Shown in pieces: positions 44,822 to 52,972 of a DNA stretch of 64,000 nt (the first letter of the stretch is position 1; each line of letters starts with the position of its first letter). Under the pieces are notes generated by a model. It was not told where the DNA came from. It did not search any database and saw nothing but the letters and a program-made list of their open reading frames with translations. The stretch comes from Leptospira licerasiae serovar Varillal str. VAR 010 (GTDB lineage Bacteria; Spirochaetota; Leptospiria; Leptospirales; Leptospiraceae), in contig NZ_AHOO02000011.1 of NCBI RefSeq assembly GCF_000244755.1, positions 21,001 to 85,000 of the forward strand, in the 5' to 3' direction. Both the position numbers and the translations under genes were made by a program.

Positions 44822-45772
44822 TTAGACAGGCCTTGGCAGCTTATTGATAATATCTACGTATTCTGCAGCCATACCCTTTATGACATCTCCCGCAGGAAGA
44901 ATGGAATCGATCTGAGCTACTCCGTGGCCTGCCGACCAAATATCTCTCCAACGTTTGAATTCCTGGTCTACATCCCCACTCCCTTCGTTGTGGAAATTAT
45001 CTCCCGCTTTTTCTACGGAACGTTTCAACCAGTTTGCCGGAATGCCTGAAATTTTTTCGGTATAAACGATCTCTTCCGGCGCAGATTGAACGATCATATC
45101 CTTATATTCTTGAGAGGCGGCAGCTTCTTTAGTGGCAATCAGCCTTGTTCCGATGTAAACCGCATCCGCACCTAAAGACATTGCAGCCGCCATCTGAGCC
45201 CCACCGCTGATCGCACCTGCGGCAAGAACAGGAAGACCGATCTCTTTTTTCAAATATGGAAAAAGGCTGAAAGGAGAAATATTACCGGCATGTCCGCCTG
45301 CTCCTTGAGCGACAGCAACCAGAGCGTCCGCTCCGGACTTAGCAACTAGATTCGCATGTCTTAATGTAGTTACGTCGCAGAAAACTTTTGTGCCTACAGA
45401 TTTTGCTTCATTGATAATGGAACGAGGACTCCCTAAGCTGGTGATGATCAATTCAACTTTGAACTCTAAAAGTATTTCCAAGTGTTTTGCCCAGTTCGGG
45501 TTATGCGCTTTATGTAAAATTAAGTTAACGCCGATCGGTTTTTTGGTCCTGGACCTGATATTTTCCAAACCTCTTCTTAATTCTTCTAAGGTTCGGTAAT
45601 TCTGAGAGGGGAATGTTCCAAGGCCTCCGGCTTCGGAAACTGCGACAACTAGATCGGGATATGAAACGAGAAACATGGGAGCCCCGATAATGGGCAGATC
45701 GATTCCAAGCATCTCCGTTACGGGAGTTTTTATTTTCATAAAGGAAAAGCTTTCATTCTGATCCGATTCCAT
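44822..45772 (-). CDS. nitronate monooxygenase (2-nitropropane dioxygenase family)
   Basis: 316 residues in the longest form; the ATG at 45739 (MKIKTPVTEMLGID) is an equally good start and begins where most family members do. The TIM-barrel, FMN-binding pattern is clear: LPIIGAPMFLVSYPDLVVAV, GGLGTFPSQNYRT, ALVAVAQGAGGHAGN near 152, LAAGAISGGAQMAAAMSLGA near 185 and AVYIGTRLIATKEA. Family members oxidise nitronates, which are toxic products. It is divergent from the quinol-monooxygenase-like gene. Confidence 0.9.
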   Translation of the reverse strand: MESDQNESFSFMKIKTPVTEMLGIDLPIIGAPMFLVSYPDLVVAVSEAGGLGTFPSQNYRTLEELRRGLENIRSRTKKPIGVNLILHKAHNPNWAKHLEILLEFKVELIITSLGSPRSIINEAKSVGTKVFCDVTTLRHANLVAKSGADALVAVAQGAGGHAGNISPFSLFPYLKKEIGLPVLAAGAISGGAQMAAAMSLGADAVYIGTRLIATKEAAASQEYKDMIVQSAPEEIVYTEKISGIPANWLKRSVEKAGDNFHNEGSGDVDQEFKRWRDIWSAGHGVAQIDSILPAGDVIKGMAAEYVDIINKLPRPV

Positions 45773-45821
45773 CTATCTTTTTTTTCTGGCAGAAGAAAAT
45801 CGAATATTGAAACTGGGGACT

Positions 45822-46133
45822 ATGATCGTTACAGTCTCTTCTTACAAAATACTTCCGGAAAGGATCCAAGAATTTCAGGAAATCAGCAGTGAACTTTCAA
45901 AAGAATCCCTCAAAGAGAACGGTGTTCTCAGATTTGATCTGCTACAAAACGACGGAGACGAAGGTAGATTTCTGATCATAGAAGCTTATGAAAGTGAATC
46001 CAAACGTAAGTCTCATCTGGAAACCCCTCATTTTGTGAATTGGCGAAGGACAGTTCCGGAAATGTTTTCCCAAGGAACTACTACTGTTTATTATAAACCT
46101 GTATCTCCGAAGCCGGAAGATTGGAAAAAATAA
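45822..46133 (+). CDS. ABM-domain (quinol monooxygenase-like) protein
   Basis: 103 residues from the ATG at 45822 (GGGGAC before it). The sequence is MIVTVSSYKILPERIQEFQE, then GVLRFDLLQNDGDEGRFLII, EAYESESKRKSHLETPHF. This is the dimeric alpha/beta ferredoxin-like ABM fold of YgiN-type proteins. Many members have no known substrate. It is divergent from the nitronate monooxygenase gene, with 49 bases between the starts, which could mean joint regulation. Confidence 0.85.
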   Translation: MIVTVSSYKILPERIQEFQEISSELSKESLKENGVLRFDLLQNDGDEGRFLIIEAYESESKRKSHLETPHFVNWRRTVPEMFSQGTTTVYYKPVSPKPEDWKK

Positions 46134-46233
46134 TCAGGATATAAGCCTTGAGTTCCAAGTTCAATAGTCTCAAGGAACAATTTCATTTTTTTCAAACCCG
46201 ATTTCCATTCTTTTAGGGACTTTATTTTTGGAC

Positions 46234-47259
46234 ATGGAGTCCAAAAATATTATGGTACTACTTACAAATACAAGCGCAGAATTTATTTCTTCTTTAGGAT
46301 ATGATCCACATCCTAAAGATTGTTCCGAGCCAAACGAAGCGGAAATTTTAGATGCCTATTCCAAATCCGTGATACATGCAGTCGACTCTGTCGGCCCAAG
46401 CGTAGTCCATCTACAAGTGACAAACAAAAAAGGAGAAGGTGGAAGCGGTTCCGGATTCTTCCTTACACCGGACGGATTTATAGCTACAAATAGCCATGTG
46501 GTAGACGGTGCAGTTAGCATTAAGGCGAACCTTGCAGACGGTTCCAGCAAAGAAGCGGAACTGGTAGGAAACGATCCTCATACCGATGTTGCAGTCCTAA
46601 AGGTGCATGGAGGACTGTTTCCCCATTCCACTTTTACTGATTCCAAAAAGTTGAAAGTAGGACAATTGGTGGTCGCAATCGGAAATCCATACGGTTTCGA
46701 ATCTACGGTCACGGCAGGAGTTGTGAGCGCTGTCGGACGAACATTAAGATCTCGTAATGGACGTTTGATAGACAATGTGATCCAAACAGACGCCGCGTTA
46801 AATCCGGGGAATTCAGGAGGCCCTTTAGTGGACTTCCAAGGAAGAGTGGTAGGAATTAATACTGCAATCATCCTTCCTGCCCAAGGGATTTGTTTTGCAG
46901 TCGCGTCTAACACCGCTGAATATGTGATCACTCGTTTAATCACGAGCGGAGCTGTTAAAAGAGGGTATTTAGGGATCGCTGGTCAAAATCAAAAAATCCC
47001 GACACTCACCAAGACTCTAAACAAGTTAGGCTCAGATTCCGGTATCTTGGTCTTATCTTTGGAGCCAGGTTCGCCCGCAGACCGTGCAGGGATACGGAAC
47101 GGAGATCTGATCATAAACTTGGACGATAAAGAGATCCATACGATAGACGACCTTCATAAGATCTTAGATGAGACTTCGATTGGAAGAAAACTTGGAATTC
47201 GTTTATTAAGAGAAGGGTCCATCAGAAGTTTCTTCATCGAACCCGGGGAACTGAAGTAG
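46234..47259 (+). CDS. HtrA/DegP-like serine protease with one PDZ domain
   Basis: 341 residues from the ATG at 46234. Trypsin-like protease domain with catalytic H88 (ATNSHVVDG), D118 (HTDVAVLKV) and S194 (NPGNSGGPLV). One PDZ domain follows from about residue 245, with carboxylate loop YLGIAGQN, GSPADRAGIRNGDLIINLD and a C-terminal FIEPGELK. No signal peptide or membrane helix is visible at the N-terminus, so it may be cytoplasmic or exported by another route. It is shorter than DegP (about 450) and has only one PDZ. Confidence 0.9.
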   Translation: MESKNIMVLLTNTSAEFISSLGYDPHPKDCSEPNEAEILDAYSKSVIHAVDSVGPSVVHLQVTNKKGEGGSGSGFFLTPDGFIATNSHVVDGAVSIKANLADGSSKEAELVGNDPHTDVAVLKVHGGLFPHSTFTDSKKLKVGQLVVAIGNPYGFESTVTAGVVSAVGRTLRSRNGRLIDNVIQTDAALNPGNSGGPLVDFQGRVVGINTAIILPAQGICFAVASNTAEYVITRLITSGAVKRGYLGIAGQNQKIPTLTKTLNKLGSDSGILVLSLEPGSPADRAGIRNGDLIINLDDKEIHTIDDLHKILDETSIGRKLGIRLLREGSIRSFFIEPGELK

Positions 47260-47261
47260 AG

Positions 47262-47452
47262 ACACACAGAGAAGAATAGAGACACAGCGTATTTCCCTCG
47301 CAGAGCCGCCGAGACGCTGAGGATAATTTCCAATTGATTGTCAAAAGAGATTTTTTTCGATTTCCTTTCTAAAAACTCTCTGCGACTTTGCGCCTCTGCG
47401 TGCCTAATCTCGGAGCTCTTTTAACACTGTGTCTCTCTTAACTCTGTGACTC
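47262..47452. repeat. second copy of the CGCAGAG-type inverted repeat
   Basis: The left half has ACACACAGAG, then CGCAGAGCCGCCGAGACGCT (near 47320). The right half has CTCTCTGCGACTTTGCGCCT, then CTCTGCGTGCC and CTGTGTCTCTC (47376-47440). The order and the sequence family are the same as at 10478-10857, with the halves inverted about a plain centre. It lies between the end of the protease gene and the end of the pirin gene. Confidence 0.75.
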
Positions 47453-48166
47453 TTACTGGATCTCAGGAACATCCATGAGAAGAAGTTCGGAATCTTCCAA
47501 AGCGCTTACTTTCAAAAGATCCGTTCTAGGAAAACCCGCACCGTCTCGAGAAAAAAGTTCGGTCCCGTTAATATTCACTTTTCCGGATATTAGAAAAGCG
47601 TAAACTCCTCCGTTCTTATTCCTGGACTCGTATTGCAGTTCTTTTCCTGCTTCCGCGTTTCCTAAAGAAAACCATGCGTTTTGGTTGATCCATAGTCCTT
47701 CTGCAGACTCTTTAGGAGATACAACCACTTGGAACTTATTCTTCCTATCTTCCGGAAGGAATTTTTTTTGGTCGTATCGAGGTTGTGCTCCCCTTTTTTC
47801 AGGTATCACCCAGATCTGTAAGAAGTTCACAGGATCCGTTTCGGAATGATTGTACTCCGAATGAACGATCCCGGTTCCTGCAGACATTACCTGTACTTCT
47901 CCGGAGGTGATCACTCCCGAAGTTCCGATACTATCCTTGTGCTCCAACGCACCTCTGATCGGTATAGAGATAATTTCCATATCTTGGTGAGGATGCGGAT
48001 CGAAACCTCTGCCCGGGGCTACGATATCGTCGTTCAAAACACGCAAAGAACCAAATCTGATCCTTTCCGGATTCATATAGCTTCCGAAAGAAAATGTATG
48101 GTTCGATTTCAACCAACCGAAATCCACTCTCCCTCTCGTGTTTGCCTTATGAACTACCGCTTCCAT
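47453..48166 (-). CDS. pirin family protein
   Basis: 237 residues from the ATG at 48166, which has AAAGGAG six bases before it; the open frame extends to 48202. Cupin fold. The N-terminal metal site is in GFDPHPHQDMEIISIPIRG near residue 54, with IVHSEYN and LQIWV further on. Pirins act as quercetinase-like dioxygenases or redox-sensitive regulators. Upstream lie two direct repeats that may be a regulator site. Confidence 0.9.
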   Translation of the reverse strand: MEAVVHKANTRGRVDFGWLKSNHTFSFGSYMNPERIRFGSLRVLNDDIVAPGRGFDPHPHQDMEIISIPIRGALEHKDSIGTSGVITSGEVQVMSAGTGIVHSEYNHSETDPVNFLQIWVIPEKRGAQPRYDQKKFLPEDRKNKFQVVVSPKESAEGLWINQNAWFSLGNAEAGKELQYESRNKNGGVYAFLISGKVNINGTELFSRDGAGFPRTDLLKVSALEDSELLLMDVPEIQ

Positions 48167-48228
48167 TTTAATCTCCTTTCCCCTTTTTGGGGTGAATATC
48201 ATTTAGACCGACCGTGTTTAATATAGTT

Positions 48229-48258
48229 CAAATTTAAAGTATTTAGCCCAAATTTAAA
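48229..48258. promoter_or_regulatory. direct repeat upstream of the pirin gene
   Basis: CAAATTTAAA occurs at 48229-48238 and again at 48249-48258, exactly 20 bases apart, i.e. two helical turns. Seen from the pirin gene the repeats lie next to a possible -10 (TATATT). A transcription factor binding on one face is plausible. Confidence 0.45.
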
Positions 48259-48285
48259 CCAAGCCGGAAAGAACATTTTCGAACC

Positions 48286-48630
48286 TTAATCGAAACTAGG
48301 AGTTCCGGAGACCACGATACAACGGAACAAAAAAATAGGGGGAAGATACAAACCTTTCGTATAAACTTCGCCACTCGCTAGCGATTGTGTTCCTGCAGGA
48401 GCCTTATCCAAGGCATGATTGTATGCACTTTGTAGATCCGGTACATATCTCGCGAACATAAACGGGAAAATTTGCACCACACAATCTTCTCCTTCTACTC
48501 TTTTAGGAGAGAAGACAGGTCTTTCTTTTGCAGGCACAACTCTTTCTACACGATAGATCATTGTTTCTGCACCGCTACAGTAAGTGAATAAAATAAATAA
48601 AAGGAAGAAGGCCCCGTGCAAAACTTTCAT
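48286..48630 (-). CDS. small lipoprotein of unknown function
   Basis: 114 residues from the ATG at 48630; the frame is open further but this start overlaps the preceding stop by four bases (ATGA). The signal ends in LFTYCSG. The mature part has three more cysteines (EDCVVQ and FRCIV among them) and a hydrophobic FPFMFARYV. No family recognised. It is coupled to another small lipoprotein gene. Confidence 0.65.
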   Translation of the reverse strand: MKVLHGAFFLLFILFTYCSGAETMIYRVERVVPAKERPVFSPKRVEGEDCVVQIFPFMFARYVPDLQSAYNHALDKAPAGTQSLASGEVYTKGLYLPPIFLFRCIVVSGTPSFD

Positions 48631-48923
48631 TGTGAGATCTCCAAACCGTAATAGAGCCGATAACATGTATCGAACATTCCCTGGTCATACTGAAAGATTT
48701 CCAGGTCTCGGATATGGGTAGCTGCAGGATTTTTTTCAGGAATTCTTTTTAGGATATTACGGATATTTTCGTTACATCCCTTTTCATTCTGTTTGTATAA
48801 ACTTTGTTCCACCTGAGGCGGAAGAGGTCTCATACGAAGGTTTTGAAAGAAGAAGATAGTCTTAGAATAACATCCGCTAAATACTACACAGAGTAGAAGA
48901 ATATGAATCCGCTTTAGTTTCAT
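48627..48923 (-). CDS. small lipoprotein of unknown function
   Basis: 98 residues. The signal ends in VVFSGC (lipobox). The mature part is helical and polar (PPQVEQSLYKQNEKGCNENI) with two further cysteines and a tyrosine-rich end (MFDTCYRLYYGL). No recognised domain. First gene of a two-gene unit. Confidence 0.65.
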   Translation of the reverse strand: MKLKRIHILLLCVVFSGCYSKTIFFFQNLRMRPLPPQVEQSLYKQNEKGCNENIRNILKRIPEKNPAATHIRDLEIFQYDQGMFDTCYRLYYGLEISQ

Positions 48924-48965
48924 GATCTTGAATACGTATCAGCAACCTGCAAATTATGCAAGAGA

Positions 48966-50114
48966 TTATAATCCTAATTTTCCTTCGAATAATAAGACGA
49001 TACATCCTATCGCAGATCCAACTAAAAAACCTAATAAACTTCCGTTAATCCTGATCTTCTCCAGGACTCTTCTGGTCTTTAGTTCTAAATTTTCTCTGAA
49101 TTGTTTGGGCTCCAATAATTTCAGCCCTTTAGAGATTTGCTCTCCCACGTATACTGAAACGGATTCGTTTGTTTTAGAACTTAAGAATTCCAAGAAGGAG
49201 CGGATTGGCCCGTATTCTCTCAAATTTTCCAATTTGGAAATTTCTTCCTTATGAGTGAGAACCACTTCGCTGATGAGTCGATTCAATTGTTCTCTGCCGA
49301 AATCAGCTAAGGCACGGACAGCTTCTTCCCTTCTGGAAACCGGCAACTCGTTCCAAGAACCGATATATAATTCAACACATTCGGAGAATATGGAATACAG
49401 TTCGAACAGAACTTCTTCCTCTTCCGTTTCGAAATCTTTTCCTTCTTTTAGACCTTCTCCGAATTCTTTTATCCTTTTCCTTGGATCGATGAGCCAGATC
49501 AAAGGTTTTGCCAGAAAAGAAAGTCCCTTTGTGATCCTTTGGATCCTTTCTCCAAAATCTTGATGATCCGAAACCTTCATTAAAGTTTCTCCAACCAAAA
49601 ACCTAACAGTGGACAGGATCTCTTTGCGACTATTCAATTCATGTAAGATTTGTTTATCTGCACCTGAAAATTTAAAATTAGAAACATATAATACGATATC
49701 TTCTTCTATTTTGTCCCAGATCAGGTTCAAAAATTCCCTGACTTCTTTTTCTCCCTTTATATGTTTGTCTAGAAGTTCTCTGATCGCCTGGATGTTTTCC
49801 GGGTCATCCAAAATCCCGTCCAAATAAGATCTTAATTTATGTTCGCTGATCAAGTCGGAAGATACCCAATTTCCGATTTCTTCCGCGATTGTCTCACTTT
49901 CGGACTCGACTGCCTTATAGGTCTTCCAAACTGCAAACCAATCGCAGATCGCTCCGACGAGTCCGCCTTCTAAACCGTGTATAAAAATATTTCCCCAAAC
50001 ATAAAGGCTCCATTTTTGCCAGAGCCCCCATAGCAGAATGCTTCCGAACAACACTAAAAGTGAATTCGAAATGAACTGAAGTTTGGAGTACGGTTTATTG
50101 CCGTACGGTCCCAT
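48966..50114 (-). CDS. DUF445 family membrane protein
   Basis: 382 residues from the ATG at 50114, which overlaps the upstream stop (TAATG); a GTG at 50129 is also in frame. Two membrane segments lie near the start. The family signature GGLVGAICDWFAVWKTYKAV sits near residue 54, and SDLISEHKLRSYLDGIL follows. The long middle is helical and charged. A C-terminal membrane segment ends LVGSAIGCIVLLFEGKLG. The role of DUF445 is unknown; it is probably an inner-membrane protein. Coupled to the large membrane protein upstream. Confidence 0.85.
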   Translation of the reverse strand: MGPYGNKPYSKLQFISNSLLVLFGSILLWGLWQKWSLYVWGNIFIHGLEGGLVGAICDWFAVWKTYKAVESESETIAEEIGNWVSSDLISEHKLRSYLDGILDDPENIQAIRELLDKHIKGEKEVREFLNLIWDKIEEDIVLYVSNFKFSGADKQILHELNSRKEILSTVRFLVGETLMKVSDHQDFGERIQRITKGLSFLAKPLIWLIDPRKRIKEFGEGLKEGKDFETEEEEVLFELYSIFSECVELYIGSWNELPVSRREEAVRALADFGREQLNRLISEVVLTHKEEISKLENLREYGPIRSFLEFLSSKTNESVSVYVGEQISKGLKLLEPKQFRENLELKTRRVLEKIRINGSLLGFLVGSAIGCIVLLFEGKLGL

Positions 50115-52591
50115 TAACGGAAAAACCACCTTCCTTTCACAAAGGAGGAGAATATGAAAAATATAGGCAAAAGGAAAAGGATAATCGTTAGGAAGATCGA
50201 ATTCCCTTTCGCAAACTTCAGATCTGTATTTTGTTTTTGGGAACAGACAAGTATCTCATTCCTTTGGGTCTGGAATAAGATCCCTCCCTCTGCATCTTCC
50301 CAACTTGGGAAAAAAGACCTTCTGACAAGTTTACAATTATGATTTTCTAATGCAGATTGTTCCGGTTTTCCTAGGGCCGAAATTTCGGGGCCTGCAAAAA
50401 CTTCTTCATCCGAAAAAATACGAGGTAGGACCGGAAGCTCCTGCAATAACATGGGCTCTTTCGGTTTTTCTTTTACCGGGAAAAACCTGCCTAAAAATTC
50501 ATTCCGATCCGAGAATGATAGATCACCGTATTTCGACCTAAAATCCTCCTTCCAAACGTTATCCTCTTTCGGAACGTTTAAAACCAATAAACCTTGGAAC
50601 CATTTGTTGTAATTCGGACCGATCGCCTCTATCTCTTTTTTACCGATCCTAGCGAACACGATTCCGGCATCTAACCCCTCGTGCAATATCGCTTCGTTCG
50701 TATTGTACAGGAATCTTTTTGGACGAAGAGATTTTCCGCCGCTCAACTCCTTATAATCCGCGACCCCCCAAGGTTTTTCAGTTAGAACTGCGACATCCGC
50801 TCCCGGATTTTTCACCTTGAATAAAAATAAGAAAGATTTGTTCTCTAATTCCTTTTCATACATTTCGGAAGGAGAATCGTTTGTACGCAGCCCTTCCCTA
50901 TTAACCCAACCTTTTAATAATTCGAAACGAGTCGGATTGAATTTTAGAATTTTATAAAGTTTTTCGGTAGAACCGATAATATAAGAAGTTCCGTTTGCCT
51001 GCAAGAATCGGTGTAATCCTATGCCGGTGTCTTCCGGAGAAAGTTCCTCTTCGTACCCTGGATTTTTTTTCCAAGCGGTCCAAGGCAAATAACGGCTTAA
51101 ATAAGGCTGAAGCGCAAGAGAAGTCAAGGAAGCATCAGCTTCCATTCCTAATAAGTTTCTATGCCCTGCCCTTCTGATCAAAAGACCTAAAGTAAAAGGA
51201 CTGTCCCCCCATTTTCTATGAGAATCTATTTCCGGAAAAATTTTCGAATCTTTTGGAAGTTCAGAAAGTGCAACTTCGACATCTTTCATTTCCAAGGCGG
51301 AGAAACTGTCCTTTAAGAACGTCGTATTCTCCTTCCACTCTAATTCAGGATGCCATAAGAAGAATCTTACTAATGCAAAAAATAAAAGCGCGGAGACCGA
51401 ATATTGTGCGGTCAAAGAAGCAGTCTTGTTCTTCAGTAAATGAACTGCAGTTTCTAAACCTGATAAGGTCAAAAATAATAAGGAAAGATCTAATGCTCTA
51501 TACCAAGGAAATCCCAATCCAGGGAAAAACTTGGAAAGAGAAGTATCGACTCCGATCCAATAAAAGATCAAACTAGCAAAGAAAACAAACCTGGAAGCCG
51601 GCGGAAAAATTTTACGCTTTAGAATAGAACGAATTCCTAATAGAAAAAGAGCTGGGAATATTACCTGTATCCAATGAAGCCCTATGATAAAATTCCACAA
51701 GAAAGCGAGAACTCCGCTTCCTTCCCAAATCGGTTTCAATGCTCCGGAACCTAAAATGGAGATCAGTCCTGGAGTAGTATCCATCGGAAAAGTTTCCGCG
51801 CGATAAGAGGAATATTTCAAAAAATTCCACCAAACAGGTGTAGCAGCGATCAATGGAATGAAAAAAGCAATGGAGAAAGCTCTTTTTCCCAACTCTTCTC
51901 CCAAGAATAGGAAATAGATCAGAAGGGAGATCAGATAGAATAATGAGGAAGGAAGATCGGAATAATAAACGCATACGCTTACCACTAGATATTTGGAAAG
52001 AGAGGATAATTTTCCCGTAGTTCTGTATTTTTCTAAATAATAAAAGCCTAATAAACTCCAACCGAGTCCGAAAAATCCGGTCACAGAACCGCTGAACAAT
52101 CCTACCAAAGAAAGTCCGAACGGTTCCTCTCCCGCACATAAAAAGAAGAACAAAAGTCCTGACATTGCAAGCATTACCGTGTTTGCCCTATGGTTAGTCT
52201 CGCTTAAGAGTAAAAGACTAAACTTAATAAATGCATAAGTAAAAAGTAATATAGAAAGAAGTATTCCGATATTGAAAGAAAGAGAAAGTGAGGACCAGAA
52301 AAATACGGTTTTATGAAGGACCGCGACCATAAAATAGAAGAACGGAGGCTGAAAGTAAAAGACAGGCATTCCGGAAAACCAACGGCTATCGTAACCTAAA
52401 GACTGACCGTTATTCAAAAATGAATCGTAAATTTCCGCCAAATGGGTTTGAGCGTGAAGGCTCCAACCCGAAAGAGTATCCTCGCTAAATAGGAATCTGA
52501 ATTTGATGATAAGAATTAAGAAGGAGGCGAGTAATAATAGGGGCCTTCGCCAAGCCGGAGCAAGTCTCCATTTTTTCTGAAAAAAAGGCAT
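50114..52591 (-). CDS. large polytopic membrane protein, GT-C-like
   Basis: 825 residues from the ATG at 52591; a TTG at 52630 would add 13. About a dozen membrane helices occupy roughly residues 15-415, followed by a large soluble domain and a final helix (IFLTIILFLLPIFFIFSSFV). An early loop has HAQTHLAEIYDSF and WFSGMPVFYFQPPFFYFMVA, like the first loop of GT-C and YfhO-type enzymes, which transfer sugars from lipid carriers. The assignment is by layout only. It may make or modify a surface glycan. Confidence 0.7.
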   Translation of the reverse strand: MPFFQKKWRLAPAWRRPLLLLASFLILIIKFRFLFSEDTLSGWSLHAQTHLAEIYDSFLNNGQSLGYDSRWFSGMPVFYFQPPFFYFMVAVLHKTVFFWSSLSLSFNIGILLSILLFTYAFIKFSLLLLSETNHRANTVMLAMSGLLFFFLCAGEEPFGLSLVGLFSGSVTGFFGLGWSLLGFYYLEKYRTTGKLSSLSKYLVVSVCVYYSDLPSSLFYLISLLIYFLFLGEELGKRAFSIAFFIPLIAATPVWWNFLKYSSYRAETFPMDTTPGLISILGSGALKPIWEGSGVLAFLWNFIIGLHWIQVIFPALFLLGIRSILKRKIFPPASRFVFFASLIFYWIGVDTSLSKFFPGLGFPWYRALDLSLLFLTLSGLETAVHLLKNKTASLTAQYSVSALLFFALVRFFLWHPELEWKENTTFLKDSFSALEMKDVEVALSELPKDSKIFPEIDSHRKWGDSPFTLGLLIRRAGHRNLLGMEADASLTSLALQPYLSRYLPWTAWKKNPGYEEELSPEDTGIGLHRFLQANGTSYIIGSTEKLYKILKFNPTRFELLKGWVNREGLRTNDSPSEMYEKELENKSFLFLFKVKNPGADVAVLTEKPWGVADYKELSGGKSLRPKRFLYNTNEAILHEGLDAGIVFARIGKKEIEAIGPNYNKWFQGLLVLNVPKEDNVWKEDFRSKYGDLSFSDRNEFLGRFFPVKEKPKEPMLLQELPVLPRIFSDEEVFAGPEISALGKPEQSALENHNCKLVRRSFFPSWEDAEGGILFQTQRNEILVCSQKQNTDLKFAKGNSIFLTIILFLLPIFFIFSSFVKGRWFFR

Positions 52592-52693
52592 GCCGAGAGG
52601 GTACGGAAAACCCCCGGAATTGACAAGCAAAACAGGACCAACCTGAGAGGATTCGCCCAGAGGAACCGAGGGGTCGCGGAAAAAAGAGGAAGA

Positions 52694-52828
52694 TTATTCC
52701 TCTTTCACATTCTCCTGAACGTACTTTCTAAATTCAGCTTCGCTCATCTTGTCCGCATACAATGGATACAGAGCCGTAATCAACTCTTCCAAGGTGGGGA
52801 ATTTTGCCCCGTCGAGCTTGAATGCCAT
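52694..52828 (-). CDS. 44-residue protein of unknown function
   Basis: 44 residues beginning MAFKLDGAKFPTLEELITAL and ending NVKEE. It has a good ribosome site (GAGGA, four bases before the ATG) and normal codon use. The sequence is amphipathic and helical, with no signal. It is too short for most gene finders. It sits alone between the large membrane protein and the phosphatase gene. Function unknown. Confidence 0.6.
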   Translation of the reverse strand: MAFKLDGAKFPTLEELITALYPLYADKMSEAEFRKYVQENVKEE

Positions 52829-52972
52829 AGGGTCCTCTACAAGGTAACGATTTCGGGATCCATTCTAAAGTATGGACCCGTTCACCTTCTCTCTAACCAT
52901 GATTTTCGGGGTTCAATACAATAAAACTAGAAAACGATCCAACTTTCCCGAAAGGAGAAATGTTTTACCGAC

